Origin: Dehalococcoidia bacterium
Lineage (GTDB): Bacteria > Chloroflexota > Dehalococcoidia > Bin125
Assembly: GCA_022828105.1 (NCBI GenBank)
Contig: JAJEJC010000003.1
Span: 62,001-126,000, forward strand
Direction: 5' to 3'
Length of the DNA: 64,000 nucleotides
Of the stretch, positions 16,085 through 25,148 are shown one piece after another (the first letter of the stretch is position 1; every line of letters starts with the position of its first letter). Under the pieces are notes generated by a model. It was not told where the DNA came from. It did no database searches and saw only the letters and a program-made list of their open reading frames with translations. A program made the position numbers and the translations under genes.

Positions 16085-16957
16085 GTGTCCTCGGACCAGG
16101 CCGAACTCGCCGTCGCCGCCTGGGAGCTGGCAGGCGTGCGCCACTCAAGCATCGAGTACGGCCTCGACGAGCCGCGCGAAGAGCCCTGGCCCGGCCACGA
16201 CCAGCGCAGCGATCGAGCCGAGGTCGCTGCCTACCTCAAGGCGGAACAGTGGGCCGAAATGGAATCTCCGCTCCGCGCGGCGCTCGGAGAGTTGCTCGAC
16301 GCTGAGCCGGAGATCGCCGTCAGGGGCATGCCCGAGCGGGACTGGCGCACCGCCTGGCACGATCACTTCAATCTGGTCCGCATTCCCGGCGCGCGGCCAA
16401 TCGTCGTCCGTCCGCCGCACATCGCCTACGACCCGAAGCGGGGCGAAGTGGTGATCGACCTGGTCCCCGGCCTTGCCTTCGGCACCGGCCAGCACCAGTC
16501 CACGAGGCTCTGCCTTCGCCTGCTTGCGAGCGTGATTGAGGGCGGGGAACGAGTGCTCGATGTCGGCACAGGCAGCGGCATCCTCGCCGTCGCGGCAGCA
16601 GCTCTCGGGGCCGCATCGGTCACCGCGACGGACGTCGATCCCATCGCGGTCGACGCCGCCCGCGAGACCGCGCGCCAGAATCAGGCAGCCGACCGGATCG
16701 AGGTGCGCGAGGACTCCGTTCCCGCAACGGAGCAGTTCGATCTGATCACGGCCAATCTGACCGCCGACCTGTTGCAGTACCTCGCGGGAGATCTGGCGGC
16801 GGCGCTGCGGCCTTCGGGACGGCTGATCGTCAGCGGACTGATCGAGACGCGGCTGAGCGAAGTCCAAGGGTCCCTGGAAGGCGTCGGACTCGAGCTGCTC
16901 GCCGTCGAGCGGGAGGACGAATGGCGGGCGATGCTGCTGCGAAGCTCAGTCCGCTAG
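16085..16957 (+). CDS. prmA: Ribosomal protein L11 methyltransferase
   Basis: Methylates L11 using S-adenosylmethionine. The 290-residue protein has an N-terminal substrate domain with DWRTAWHDHFN, the family motif FGTGQHQSTRLCL, the SAM loop VLDVGTGSGILAVAAAALGA, the acidic TDVDPIAV and ITANLTADLL in the catalytic region. The GTG at 16085 is the first standard start in frame. However, the first beta strand seems to begin earlier (KLLRVAVCVSSDQAE), so a rarer start (CTG 16064 or ATT 16040 at the dnaJ stop) is possible. The position just after dnaJ is typical of Gram-positive-like heat-shock clusters. Confidence 0.93.
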   Translation: MSSDQAELAVAAWELAGVRHSSIEYGLDEPREEPWPGHDQRSDRAEVAAYLKAEQWAEMESPLRAALGELLDAEPEIAVRGMPERDWRTAWHDHFNLVRIPGARPIVVRPPHIAYDPKRGEVVIDLVPGLAFGTGQHQSTRLCLRLLASVIEGGERVLDVGTGSGILAVAAAALGAASVTATDVDPIAVDAARETARQNQAADRIEVREDSVPATEQFDLITANLTADLLQYLAGDLAAALRPSGRLIVSGLIETRLSEVQGSLEGVGLELLAVEREDEWRAMLLRSSVR

Positions 16958-16970
16958 CGGCAACCCCGGC

Positions 16971-17750
16971 TCACCAGGCCGCCGACGCGCCGCCGTCGAT
17001 GTTGATCGCGCAGCCCGTGATGAAGCTGGCCGCGTCGGAGGCGAGGAAGACGAGCATGTTGGCCGCTTCTTCCGATGTGCCGATCCGCTTGACCGGGATG
17101 CCTTCTCCGACCGAGTCGAGGAACTGCTCGTAGGTCGCGTCGGGCATGCGCTGCTGGTGGAAGCCGCGCCATTGGGCCGACTCGACCGAGCCGATGCAGG
17201 CTGCGTTGACCAGGATCTGATCGGCGGCAACCTCCTTGCTCAGTGCCTTGGTCATCGCCAGTCCCGCTGCGCGTGACGCCGCCGTCGGCATCGAGCCCGC
17301 GCCCGGCGTCTTCGAGCCGATGTTAAGCAGATTGATGATGCGCCCGCCGCCCCGCTCGCGCATCAGCGGGATGCAGAGCTTGGCCAGGCGGATCGCGCCG
17401 TAGAGCTTGAGGTCGAGGTCGACCGCCCAGGTCTCGATCTCGTGCGATTCGATCCGGCCCGAGGACGACTGACCGGCGTTGTTGATCAGGATGTCGACTC
17501 CGCCGAATCGTTCGACGGCGGTGTTGACCAGGCGCGCGCAATCGTCGTCCGAGGTGACGTCCATCGCGACCGCCGCGCACGCTCCGCCGGCCGCCTCGAC
17601 CTCGGCCCGCGCTTCGTCCAGCGGCGCCTGGCGCCGTGCGCCGATCACGACCGAGGCGCCCTCGCGCGCCAGGACCACCGCCGTGGCCCGTCCGATGCCT
17701 TCCGATCCGCCGGTGACAATCGCCACCTTCCCTTGTAGCCCAAGCTCCAT
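16971..17750 (-). CDS. SDR family protein with altered catalytic Tyr/Lys
   Basis: A 259-residue Rossmann-fold protein. The cofactor loop is TGGSEGIG (residues 13-20), with DVTSDDD and NNAGQ (90-94) in place, Ser146 in NIGSK, and an ending of FLASDAASFITGCAINIDGG. The catalytic YxxxK normally found after the Ser is replaced by T156-A-A-S-R160 (TAASRAAGLAMTKALSKE). The protein may bind NAD(P) without classical SDR catalysis, or use other residues. Arg in the cofactor region (GARR) hints at NADP. ATG 17750 is chosen by the conserved N-terminus. It is divergent from rsmE. The substrate is unknown. Confidence 0.85.
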   Translation of the reverse strand: MELGLQGKVAIVTGGSEGIGRATAVVLAREGASVVIGARRQAPLDEARAEVEAAGGACAAVAMDVTSDDDCARLVNTAVERFGGVDILINNAGQSSSGRIESHEIETWAVDLDLKLYGAIRLAKLCIPLMRERGGGRIINLLNIGSKTPGAGSMPTAASRAAGLAMTKALSKEVAADQILVNAACIGSVESAQWRGFHQQRMPDATYEQFLDSVGEGIPVKRIGTSEEAANMLVFLASDAASFITGCAINIDGGASAAW

Positions 17751-17832
17751 GACCCGCCGTCCAATCTGGTCCGAATCCGCTATTGTGCGTGTCCCAGCGG
17801 AGTCTAGCGCTGGCCAGGGGAGGGGCGGCGGC

Positions 17833-18639
17833 ATGACTCATCACGATGACGGCGCGCCGGCCGGCGAGGGCGAACCAGGCGCAAGCCTGGTGCCGCGATA
17901 CTTCCTCGACGAATCCGCGCGTGTCGAGGACGACGCCATCGTGATCACCGGCGGCAAGGCCAACCGGCTCAAGCGCGTGATGCGCATCCGCCGCGGCGAT
18001 CCGCTCGAACTGGTCCATCCGCCTAGCGACCATCTGTACCAGGCCGTCGTTCAACGGGTGACTCGCGACGAGGTGATCTGCAGCGTGCTGCAGTGCCGCC
18101 CGCGGCGCGCGTTGCCGCCGCCGCGAATCGTGCTCTCGGCGTCGCTGATCCGCCCGCAGCGCTACGACTTCATGATCGAGAAAGCGACGGAGCTTGGGGT
18201 GGACGAGGTGCGCCCCGTCTGGTCGCAGCGCGCGCTGATCAAGGGCGACGCGAGCCAGCGGTTGCATCGCTGGCGACGGCTCGCCACCGAGGCGGCCGAG
18301 CAGTGTCGCCGCGAGTATCGTCCGACGATCTATCCGCCGACCCAGGTAACGGAGCTGATCCAGGAGGAACCGGCGCCCAACTCGCTGCGCCTGCTCGCCT
18401 CGGCGCTCGAGCCCGAGCAGCGAATATCGCCAATCTTCCAGCAGCGGCGCCACAGTGGTCAGCCGCTGCCCGATGTCGTTCACCTGCTGGTCGGCCCGGA
18501 GGGCGGCTACACCCCCGAGGAGGCCGGACTTGCGCGCGAGCGCGGCTGGCTGCCGATTTCGTTGGGCAATCGGCCGCTGCGCGCCGAGACCGCGGCCATC
18601 GTCGCCGTCGCGCTGACCCAGGAGGCGGCTCGGTCCTAG
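17833..18639 (+). CDS. rsmE: 16S rRNA (uracil1498-N3)-methyltransferase
   Basis: A SPOUT-class methyltransferase acting on the small ribosomal subunit. The 268-residue protein has an N-terminal PUA-like domain (PRYFLDE, KANRLKRVMRIRRGD), FMIEKATELGVDEVRPVWSQRA in the middle and RWRRLATEAAEQCRR. The C-terminal SAM knot is LLVGPEGGYTPEE (219-231) and LGNRPLRAETAA (244-255). The ATG at 17833 follows a GGGGAGGGG run. Its TAG stop shares the palindrome CTAG with the stop of the convergent M23 peptidase gene, so the coding ends overlap by four bases. Confidence 0.95.
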   Translation: MTHHDDGAPAGEGEPGASLVPRYFLDESARVEDDAIVITGGKANRLKRVMRIRRGDPLELVHPPSDHLYQAVVQRVTRDEVICSVLQCRPRRALPPPRIVLSASLIRPQRYDFMIEKATELGVDEVRPVWSQRALIKGDASQRLHRWRRLATEAAEQCRREYRPTIYPPTQVTELIQEEPAPNSLRLLASALEPEQRISPIFQQRRHSGQPLPDVVHLLVGPEGGYTPEEAGLARERGWLPISLGNRPLRAETAAIVAVALTQEAARS

Positions 18640-19787
18640 CTGCGGGCCAGGTTGGTCGATTGCAGCGCGCCGGCCGGGTTGAGGTCCTGGAACGGGTCGG
18701 GAAACTCCAACAGTCGGATCCAGGGGAGCGGGTTGACCGTCACGCCGCGCACCACGACCTCCCAGTGCAGATGCGGCCCGGTGGCGAGGCCGGTGGCGCC
18801 CATCCGCCCGATCAGCGTGCCCTGCTCGACGACTGTGCCCGGCGTGCGCAGTACCTCGGAGAGGTGGTAATAGCCGGAGAATACGCCGGCGCCGTGATCG
18901 ACGATGATGCCGTTCCCGCGACGGCGCGTGCGGCCGGCCCAACTGACCACGCCGCTGTTGGCCGTCCGGATCGCCGAGCCGGTCTCGCCGCCGAAGTCGA
19001 TGCCCGTGTGGTATTCCGTGATCGGTCCCCCGTTGAACGAGCGCTGTTCGCCGTAGAGCGCGGTGATCTGTCCGTCCGAGGGCGGGTCGAAGACGCCCAG
19101 CCAATGCAACTGTTGCGACTGCCCGACCTGGTGCGGCTGGCGCGCATCGTGGTCTGCACGACGCACGGCCGGATCCAGCAGCGCCGCGTTGGGTCCGTCG
19201 ATCTGGATGTCGTCCACGGTCCAGTCGAACGCCACGACTTCGATCACCGTCTCCTGCCAGAGCAGTTGTTCCCCCTGGGGACCCCAGACGCCGATGCCCA
19301 ACGCACGCGGCCCGACCTGCGCGTTGGCGTCGATGCCGAAGAACCCCACGAACCGGTTCTCGCGCTGCAGGAGCGAGAGCGACTGTCCCTGCCACCACAG
19401 CGAGGCCGCCGTGGCGCCCGGCGCTTCGACCACGACCAGGACCGTCTCGCCTTGCGAAACCGGACTGGGCAGGATGTAGACGAGCGGCTCGGGCAGCTCT
19501 TCCGGCAGCGCGAGCGCTTGCTGTTGCGCGGAGACCTGCTGCTCGTCAACTGCCTCTTGTGAGGTCTGAGCAGCAGCCTGCGGATCGTCCCCTGCGGCGG
19601 GCTCGGGGGATGTCTGGCGGCCCTGGGCGAACGGATCCAGTTCCTCGCCGCCGCAGGCGCTGAGCAGCACGCCGACGCCGACGCCGACGATGGCGCGCAG
19701 CACGGTGCGCCGGGTGAGCCGCACCGGACCGGACACCAAGCGCTCAGGATCGGGTGAATCGAGCATCTGGACGGTTCCACTGTACAT
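18636..19787 (-). CDS. M23 family peptidoglycan/peptide endopeptidase, predicted lipoprotein
   Basis: A 383-residue exported zinc peptidase. The N-terminus has a twin-arginine motif (LTRRTVLRA, residues 24-32), a hydrophobic core and a lipobox LLSAC with Cys45, so it is probably a Tat-exported lipoprotein. A Gln/Ala-rich linker follows, then an Ig-like region (VLVVVEAPGATAASLWW), and a C-terminal LytM domain. That domain shows HTGIDFGG (metal His and Asp), GYYHLSEV, and TGPHLHWEV with the HxH pair. The metal and catalytic residues are intact. Family members cut cell-wall cross-links; if the host has little or no murein, another substrate is possible. Start ATG 19787 or 19766. Confidence 0.9.
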   Translation of the reverse strand: MYSGTVQMLDSPDPERLVSGPVRLTRRTVLRAIVGVGVGVLLSACGGEELDPFAQGRQTSPEPAAGDDPQAAAQTSQEAVDEQQVSAQQQALALPEELPEPLVYILPSPVSQGETVLVVVEAPGATAASLWWQGQSLSLLQRENRFVGFFGIDANAQVGPRALGIGVWGPQGEQLLWQETVIEVVAFDWTVDDIQIDGPNAALLDPAVRRADHDARQPHQVGQSQQLHWLGVFDPPSDGQITALYGEQRSFNGGPITEYHTGIDFGGETGSAIRTANSGVVSWAGRTRRRGNGIIVDHGAGVFSGYYHLSEVLRTPGTVVEQGTLIGRMGATGLATGPHLHWEVVVRGVTVNPLPWIRLLEFPDPFQDLNPAGALQSTNLARS

Positions 19788-19831
19788 CCATCAGTTACGC
19801 TCTTGGCAAGCTGTGAGCGGAGAGTTTCGCG

Positions 19832-20782
19832 ATGGACGATCCCCGAACCGTGTTGCTGAGCGTGGTCGCCAACGTGGAGCGGGTCATCCTGGGCAAGACG
19901 CCGGAGGTCCGGCAGGCGGTGGTAGCGCTGGTCGCCGACGGTCACCTGCTGATCGAGGATGTGCCCGGCACCGGCAAGACCATGCTGGCGCGAGCGCTGG
20001 CCGTCTCGACCGGCTGCACGTTCAACCGGATTCAGTTCACGCCCGACCTGTTGCCGTCGGATGTCACCGGCGTCTCGGTCTACAACCAGAAGACGCAGGA
20101 CTTCGAGTGGCGCCAGGGACCGATCTACTCGCAGATCGTCCTGGCCGACGAGATCAATCGCGCCACGCCCAAGACGCAGTCGGCGCTGCTGGAGGCGATG
20201 GAAGAGCGCCAGGTCACGGCCGATGGCGTCACGCGCGCCTTGCCGCCGCCGTTTATGGTCATGGCGACGCAGAATCCCGTGGAGTACGAAGGCACGTTCC
20301 CGCTGCCGGAAGCGCAGCTCGACCGCTTCCTGCTGCGCATCCACCTCGGCTACCCCGACGCCAACGACGAAGTCGCGGTGCTCGAGGGTCAGCAGCAGCA
20401 ACACCCGATCCAGTCGCTCAGCCCGGTGACGTCGCCGGAAGAGGTGCGTGAGATTCACCGCGTTGCGCGTGACATCTGGGTTGACCCGCAACTCAAGCAG
20501 TACGCAGTGCAACTGGTCGCGGCCACGCGCTCGCACGAGGCGGTCTACCTGGGCGCCTCGCCGCGCGGATCACTGGCCCTGTTCCGCTGCGCCCAGGCCT
20601 CGGCCCTGCTCTACGGCCGCGACTACGTGATCCCCGACGACATCAAGTCGCTGGCGCATGCCGCGCTGGGCCACCGGATCATCCTCAGCCCCTCGGCGCA
20701 GGTGCGCAACCAGGACGCGCGAACCGTGATCGACGATGTGCTCGATCGCGTCGCGGTGCCCGGCGCCCGCGCGGCCTCGTAA
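19832..20782 (+). CDS. MoxR-type AAA+ ATPase (first copy)
   Basis: A 316-residue AAA+ ATPase. Walker A GTGKTM is at about residues 46-51, Walker B and following are [22 protein letters not shown], sensor 1 is [22 protein letters not shown], and the C-terminal helical domain has [16 protein letters not shown]. MoxR ATPases act as chaperones for VWA or DUF58 partners and metal enzymes. A DUF58 gene follows 59 bases later, then a transglutaminase-fold gene: the common MoxR-DUF58-transglutaminase trio. A second MoxR unit lies convergent to this one. The gene is divergent from the M23 gene with about 44 bases between. Confidence 0.96.
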   Translation: MDDPRTVLLSVVANVERVILGKTPEVRQAVVALVADGHLLIEDVPGTGKTMLARALAVSTGCTFNRIQFTPDLLPSDVTGVSVYNQKTQDFEWRQGPIYSQIVLADEINRATPKTQSALLEAMEERQVTADGVTRALPPPFMVMATQNPVEYEGTFPLPEAQLDRFLLRIHLGYPDANDEVAVLEGQQQQHPIQSLSPVTSPEEVREIHRVARDIWVDPQLKQYAVQLVAATRSHEAVYLGASPRGSLALFRCAQASALLYGRDYVIPDDIKSLAHAALGHRIILSPSAQVRNQDARTVIDDVLDRVAVPGARAAS

Positions 20783-20841
20783 CCTGCCTATCCTGCGTCC
20801 GAGTCCGAACTACGTAGGCGGCATGCAGATCGGAACGGACC

Positions 20842-22278
20842 GTGCGTGGCCTCGGCGCAGCCATCGCCAGACCCTTCCGTCGCGCCTGGCGCGCGACCTT
20901 TGGCACGCGGCGCTCGCTGAGCATCGTCGTAACCCTGACGATCGTCGCATTTGCGGTCGGCTTCGCCTCGAACTACTGGCTGCCGCAACGGCTGGGCTAC
21001 ACGTTGCTCTTCGGTCTCGCCCTGGCCGCGCTCTGGACCTGGTCGTCGGGGCAAGGCGTACGCGTGCGCATGTCGCGCTCGCGCGATCGGGTGCAGGCCG
21101 GCGAGTCGATCATCGAACGCTTCGAGGTGATCAACGACTCGGCCATTCCCAAGCTCTGGCTCGAAGTGGCGGAAGAGTCTGATCTGCCCGGACATACCGC
21201 GCAGTTCGTCACTTCGCTCTCCAGCTCCAGTCATCGCAACTGGCGCGTCCAGACGACCTGTCATCGTCGGGGGGTCTACAACCTGGGACCGATCACGGTG
21301 CGCAGTTCCGACCCCTTCGACATCTTCAGCCGCGAGATACGCTTCGGCCATCGGCGCGGCCTGGTGGTCTATCCGCGCGCGCTTGAGCTGCCTCGCTACT
21401 CGGCGCCGCCGGCCAACCTGCCCGGCGAGGGACGCTTCCGCCGCCGCACCCACTACGTCACGCCCAACGCCTCGGGCATCCGCGACTACGAAGCGGGCGA
21501 CTCGGTCAATCGCATTCACTGGAAGAGCAGCCTGCGCACCGGCTCGCTCAAGGTCAAGACGTTCGAGCTCGACCCGGCCTCGCACCTGTGGGTGATCCTC
21601 GACCTCTCGAGCCAGGATCACATCGGCAGCGGCGACGACGCCACCATCGAGACCGCAGTGACCGTGGCCGCGTCGGTCGTTCGCCTGTTCATCAACCAGA
21701 GCCGCTCGGTCGGGCTGATGATGTTCGGCGATCGCCTGGATGTGATCGAACCCGATCGCGGCTCCCAACACTTCGGGCGCATCCTCGAGTCACTGGCCGT
21801 CGCCCAACCGATCGGCTCCGTGCCGGTCGCCTCGATCCTGTATCAACAGTCGCGCCGCTGGGGGCGGCACACGACGGTGATCGTCGTGACGGCGTCGACC
21901 GATCCGCGCTGGCAAGGCGCCATTCGCACGCTGACCCAGCGCGGCGTCAAGGTCGCCGTCGCCCTGCTCGACCTGGAGTCGTGGGGCGGTCGCGCGGGGG
22001 CAGTAGGCACGGCGGCTGAGCTTCGCGCCCTGGGCGTCCAGGTCAACGTGGTCCGACAGGGCGACTACATCCCGGCGGTCATGGTTGGGCAGATTCCAGG
22101 TGGGCCGATGATGAGCGGCGCAGCGGCGTCGGCCGCTGCGATGTCCGCCGGCGCACCCAACGGCGCCGACGGCGCAGCGGCGACCGCGCAGATGGACCTG
22201 GAAGAGGTAGGCGCGGCAACTCTCGGAGGTGAGGCGGGATACGCCGCCGCTCCCGATGACGAGGCGGGACCGCCATGA
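20842..22278 (+). CDS. DUF58 domain membrane protein (partner of MoxR, first copy)
   Basis: A 478-residue protein. Two N-terminal membrane helices (about 25-43 and 50-66) are followed by an Ig-like beta domain (VQAGESIIERFEVINDS). The DUF58 signature then spans GIRDYEAGDSVNRIHWKSSLRTGSLKVKTFE and a VWA-like part, LWVILDLSS. The MIDAS motif is incomplete (DLSSQD). The C-terminus is Ala/Gly-rich and low in complexity. Start is GTG 20842. Its stop overlaps the start of the transglutaminase gene (ATGA). Members are thought to work with MoxR at the cell envelope, but the role is not established. Confidence 0.9.
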   Translation: MRGLGAAIARPFRRAWRATFGTRRSLSIVVTLTIVAFAVGFASNYWLPQRLGYTLLFGLALAALWTWSSGQGVRVRMSRSRDRVQAGESIIERFEVINDSAIPKLWLEVAEESDLPGHTAQFVTSLSSSSHRNWRVQTTCHRRGVYNLGPITVRSSDPFDIFSREIRFGHRRGLVVYPRALELPRYSAPPANLPGEGRFRRRTHYVTPNASGIRDYEAGDSVNRIHWKSSLRTGSLKVKTFELDPASHLWVILDLSSQDHIGSGDDATIETAVTVAASVVRLFINQSRSVGLMMFGDRLDVIEPDRGSQHFGRILESLAVAQPIGSVPVASILYQQSRRWGRHTTVIVVTASTDPRWQGAIRTLTQRGVKVAVALLDLESWGGRAGAVGTAAELRALGVQVNVVRQGDYIPAVMVGQIPGGPMMSGAAASAAAMSAGAPNGADGAAATAQMDLEEVGAATLGGEAGYAAAPDDEAGPP

Positions 22279-25139
22279 ACCGCCCGCCGCAGCAGGACCC
22301 GGCCGAGCAACCCGACGCGCCGGCCACGCTGGCAGCCGAGGCGGAGCGCAGCTTCTTCGCCCGAAGAAGCTCGGCCGAGACCCTCGTCGTCTCGGGCGAG
22401 ACCCGTGTGTTTTCTTCCACGCAACGGGTACTGGAAGCGACGATCACCTTCGGCATCCTGCTGCTCGTCGCCCTCTCGACCGCCAACAGCATCTACATCG
22501 CGAACTGGGTCGAGGACATGCCTGACCTGCGCGTCACGGCAACGGCCGGCGTGCTGCTCGCACTGATCATGGGACGCGCACGGCGCATCCGCGTGATCGG
22601 CGCCATGCTGATCGGCTTCGTCGTTGGCGGACTGATCATCATGGGCCAGGTCACGCAACTCGAGACGCTGGGCGGTCAACCTCTATTCTGGGACCGATTC
22701 ACCGACTTCGGCTTCCGCTTCCAGGACTGGTTCAACCAGGCGTTCAGTTCCGGTCTGACCACCGACAACCTGCCCTTCGTCTTCTTCACCGATGTCTTCG
22801 TCTTCGTCGCCTCGTTTCTCGGCGCGTACGCCGTGGCGCGCTGGCGCAATCCGTGGGTGGCGATGATCCTGCTCGGCGCGTTGCTGGCGGTCAACGTGTC
22901 CTATCTCTCCGACCGCCAGTGGAACCTGTCCTACGGATTCTTCCTGACCGGCGCCATGCTGCTGCTGATGCGTGCCTCGTTGCTGCGCCGCATGGACCGC
23001 TGGCGCAGCCTGGGCTCGGCCTATCCGGACTGGATTTCGCTCTCGTTCCTCGGCGCGACAATGCTCGCCGTCGTGCTCCTCTTGACGCTGTCCCGCGTGA
23101 TTCCCCGGCCCGACGAATCACAAGCCCTGGAAGACGCCTGGGCGACGATCGCCGAGCCGTTCGAAGGGCTCAACGACGACTTTCGCCGCCTGTTCAGCGG
23201 CATCGACTCTCGGCGCGGCGTCCCGGTCCACTCGTTCGACGACTTCCTCGTGATGCAGGGCGACATCGACCCCGGAGACGCGATCATCATGCGCGCCGCA
23301 GCGACCGAACCGGGATTGTTGCGCGGCGCGGTCTACGACGAGTACACCGGCCGCGGCTGGCGTCAGTCGCCTTCAACTTCACGAACCGTGCGCGAACTGG
23401 AACCGATCAGCGGGTCCGAGCCGACCGACGACACATCAATCGCCAACGAGGCCACGGTCGTGACCTCCGACTATCTCGACCGCAGGCCGGTCGCGGCGCA
23501 GATCTCTGTTGAGCGGTCGCCGGCCGTGCTGTTTTCGTTCGGCGCGCCTGTGCTGGCCAATAAGGACACGCGGGTCGACACGCTGGCCTCGGTCGACTTC
23601 GAGGTCGACTTCTCCGACGCCTCGCGCTTCGACGGCACCGACCTGGAGCCGGCGCTGGAAGCCATCGCCGATCGGATCGCCGCCGGCAACGCCGATCCCG
23701 ACGACGACATCGAGCCACCTTCCGCCGATGAAGTCGCGACCTATGTGCCGGTCCAGTATTCGCTGATCGATGTCGATCTGGACGCCGCCAGCGGCTTGCC
23801 CGTCGGCCTGATGCTGCGTTCCAATCCGGAGGAGACCGATGTACTGTCGCTGCGCCCGCTGCAGCGGCGAGTCCGAGCCGGCTTCACCTACCAGATCACC
23901 GGCACGGTCTCGGGCGCGAACGAAGAAGCGCTGGCGTCGGCAGGCGACGACTATCCGCTCTGGGTAACCGAGACGTTCCTGCAACTGCCGGAGTACGAGG
24001 AGGAAGAACGGGCCAACCTGGACGGCCTGCTGGACACGATCGCCGCAAGCTTCGCGCTCGCCGCCGATCCCGAGCGCAGCGACGGCGGCTACAACCCGTA
24101 CTCGATCGCCGCCGCCGTCGAGACCTATCTGCGCTCGGCGCCGGCGATTGACGAGCACGGACGCGTCGTTCGCAACGAGGATGGCGAGCCGCTGCCGCTG
24201 TATCCCCTGACCACCGAGATCGAACTGCCGCCGGCCAAGTCGGACGCGGTCTACTGGTTCCTGTTCGAGAACCAGGAGGATGGCCGGCCAATCGGCGGAT
24301 ACTACGACTATCACGCCTCGTCGATGGTCGTGCTCCTGCGCGTTGCCGGCGTTCCGGCCCGGATTGCCACCGGATTCGTGCTCAGCGCCAACAACTACGA
24401 CGAGCGCACGCAGAACTACATCGTGCGCGGTCACGACTCCTACGCCTGGGTCGAGGTCTACTTCCCCAACTACGGTTGGGTCGACTTCGATCCGACGCCG
24501 AGCACCTCGGCCGACGAGACGCTCGCCTCGATTGCCGGCGGAACCGCGGGCGCGCGCCGGATCGCGGCGCAACGGCTCATGACCCCCCGCTTCGACCTTC
24601 GTCCCGGCGCAGGCGGCTCCCCTCTGTCCGACCTCGATCTGACGGACATCCTCCAATACCTGGCCGCGGGCACAATTCCGGGCGAGGACTCCGTGCTGGC
24701 GCAGGGACCCAGTCGCTGGTACTGGCTGGGACCAACGATCGCCGCTTCGATCCTGTTCGCGGTGTTGCTGCTCCTGAGGATTGGCTGGTGGCTGTCGCTG
24801 CGAGGACTGGAGCCGACCGCGCGGCTCTGGGTGTCTGCCTCCCGGCTCGCGCGCTGGATCGGCGTGCGCGCGGATCCGTCCACGACGCCCCAGGAGCACG
24901 CCCGGGCGATCGACGAACGTCTCGGGTTGGGCGACCTGGCGCTCGACTTGGCCGATCAGTACGCCGCAACGCGATTCGGCCGCAAGTCGCTGAGCGACGA
25001 ACAACAGGCCGCCACGATCGACAATTGGAAGCGCCTGCGCTCGTCCATGCTGCGCCGCGCGCTGCGGATCCCCGTCCGACCGGCGCCGGCTGCCGATGAC
25101 GAGCTCGATTCCGCCGCTCCGGCGCCGGCAGGAGACTGA
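22275..25139 (+). CDS. Multi-pass membrane protein with a catalytically altered transglutaminase core (TgpA-like)
   Basis: A 954-residue protein. An N-terminal block of about six membrane helices (residues 50-290) is followed by a long extracytoplasmic region with the transglutaminase-like core at about 670-745, one membrane helix near 820 and a cytoplasmic DUF4129-like tail. The core shows GYYDYHASSMVVLLRVAGVPAR, then HDSYAWVEVYFPNYGWVDFDPTPS. In active TgpA/transglutaminase proteins the first motif has Cys where Tyr677 stands, and the second has His where Tyr724 stands; Asp739 is kept. It is therefore probably non-catalytic, or uses other chemistry. It closes the MoxR-DUF58 operon and meets the second cluster tail to tail, 9 bases away. 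Confidence 0.88.
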   Translation: MNRPPQQDPAEQPDAPATLAAEAERSFFARRSSAETLVVSGETRVFSSTQRVLEATITFGILLLVALSTANSIYIANWVEDMPDLRVTATAGVLLALIMGRARRIRVIGAMLIGFVVGGLIIMGQVTQLETLGGQPLFWDRFTDFGFRFQDWFNQAFSSGLTTDNLPFVFFTDVFVFVASFLGAYAVARWRNPWVAMILLGALLAVNVSYLSDRQWNLSYGFFLTGAMLLLMRASLLRRMDRWRSLGSAYPDWISLSFLGATMLAVVLLLTLSRVIPRPDESQALEDAWATIAEPFEGLNDDFRRLFSGIDSRRGVPVHSFDDFLVMQGDIDPGDAIIMRAAATEPGLLRGAVYDEYTGRGWRQSPSTSRTVRELEPISGSEPTDDTSIANEATVVTSDYLDRRPVAAQISVERSPAVLFSFGAPVLANKDTRVDTLASVDFEVDFSDASRFDGTDLEPALEAIADRIAAGNADPDDDIEPPSADEVATYVPVQYSLIDVDLDAASGLPVGLMLRSNPEETDVLSLRPLQRRVRAGFTYQITGTVSGANEEALASAGDDYPLWVTETFLQLPEYEEEERANLDGLLDTIAASFALAADPERSDGGYNPYSIAAAVETYLRSAPAIDEHGRVVRNEDGEPLPLYPLTTEIELPPAKSDAVYWFLFENQEDGRPIGGYYDYHASSMVVLLRVAGVPARIATGFVLSANNYDERTQNYIVRGHDSYAWVEVYFPNYGWVDFDPTPSTSADETLASIAGGTAGARRIAAQRLMTPRFDLRPGAGGSPLSDLDLTDILQYLAAGTIPGEDSVLAQGPSRWYWLGPTIAASILFAVLLLLRIGWWLSLRGLEPTARLWVSASRLARWIGVRADPSTTPQEHARAIDERLGLGDLALDLADQYAATRFGRKSLSDEQQAATIDNWKRLRSSMLRRALRIPVRPAPAADDELDSAAPAPAGD

Positions 25140-25148
25140 TCTCGGCCG

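Noticed and set aside
17323-19398. Minus-strand open frame of 691 codons
   Set aside because: It runs through the SDR gene in another frame, across rsmE and into the M23 gene. The composition is Arg/Gly/Ala noise.
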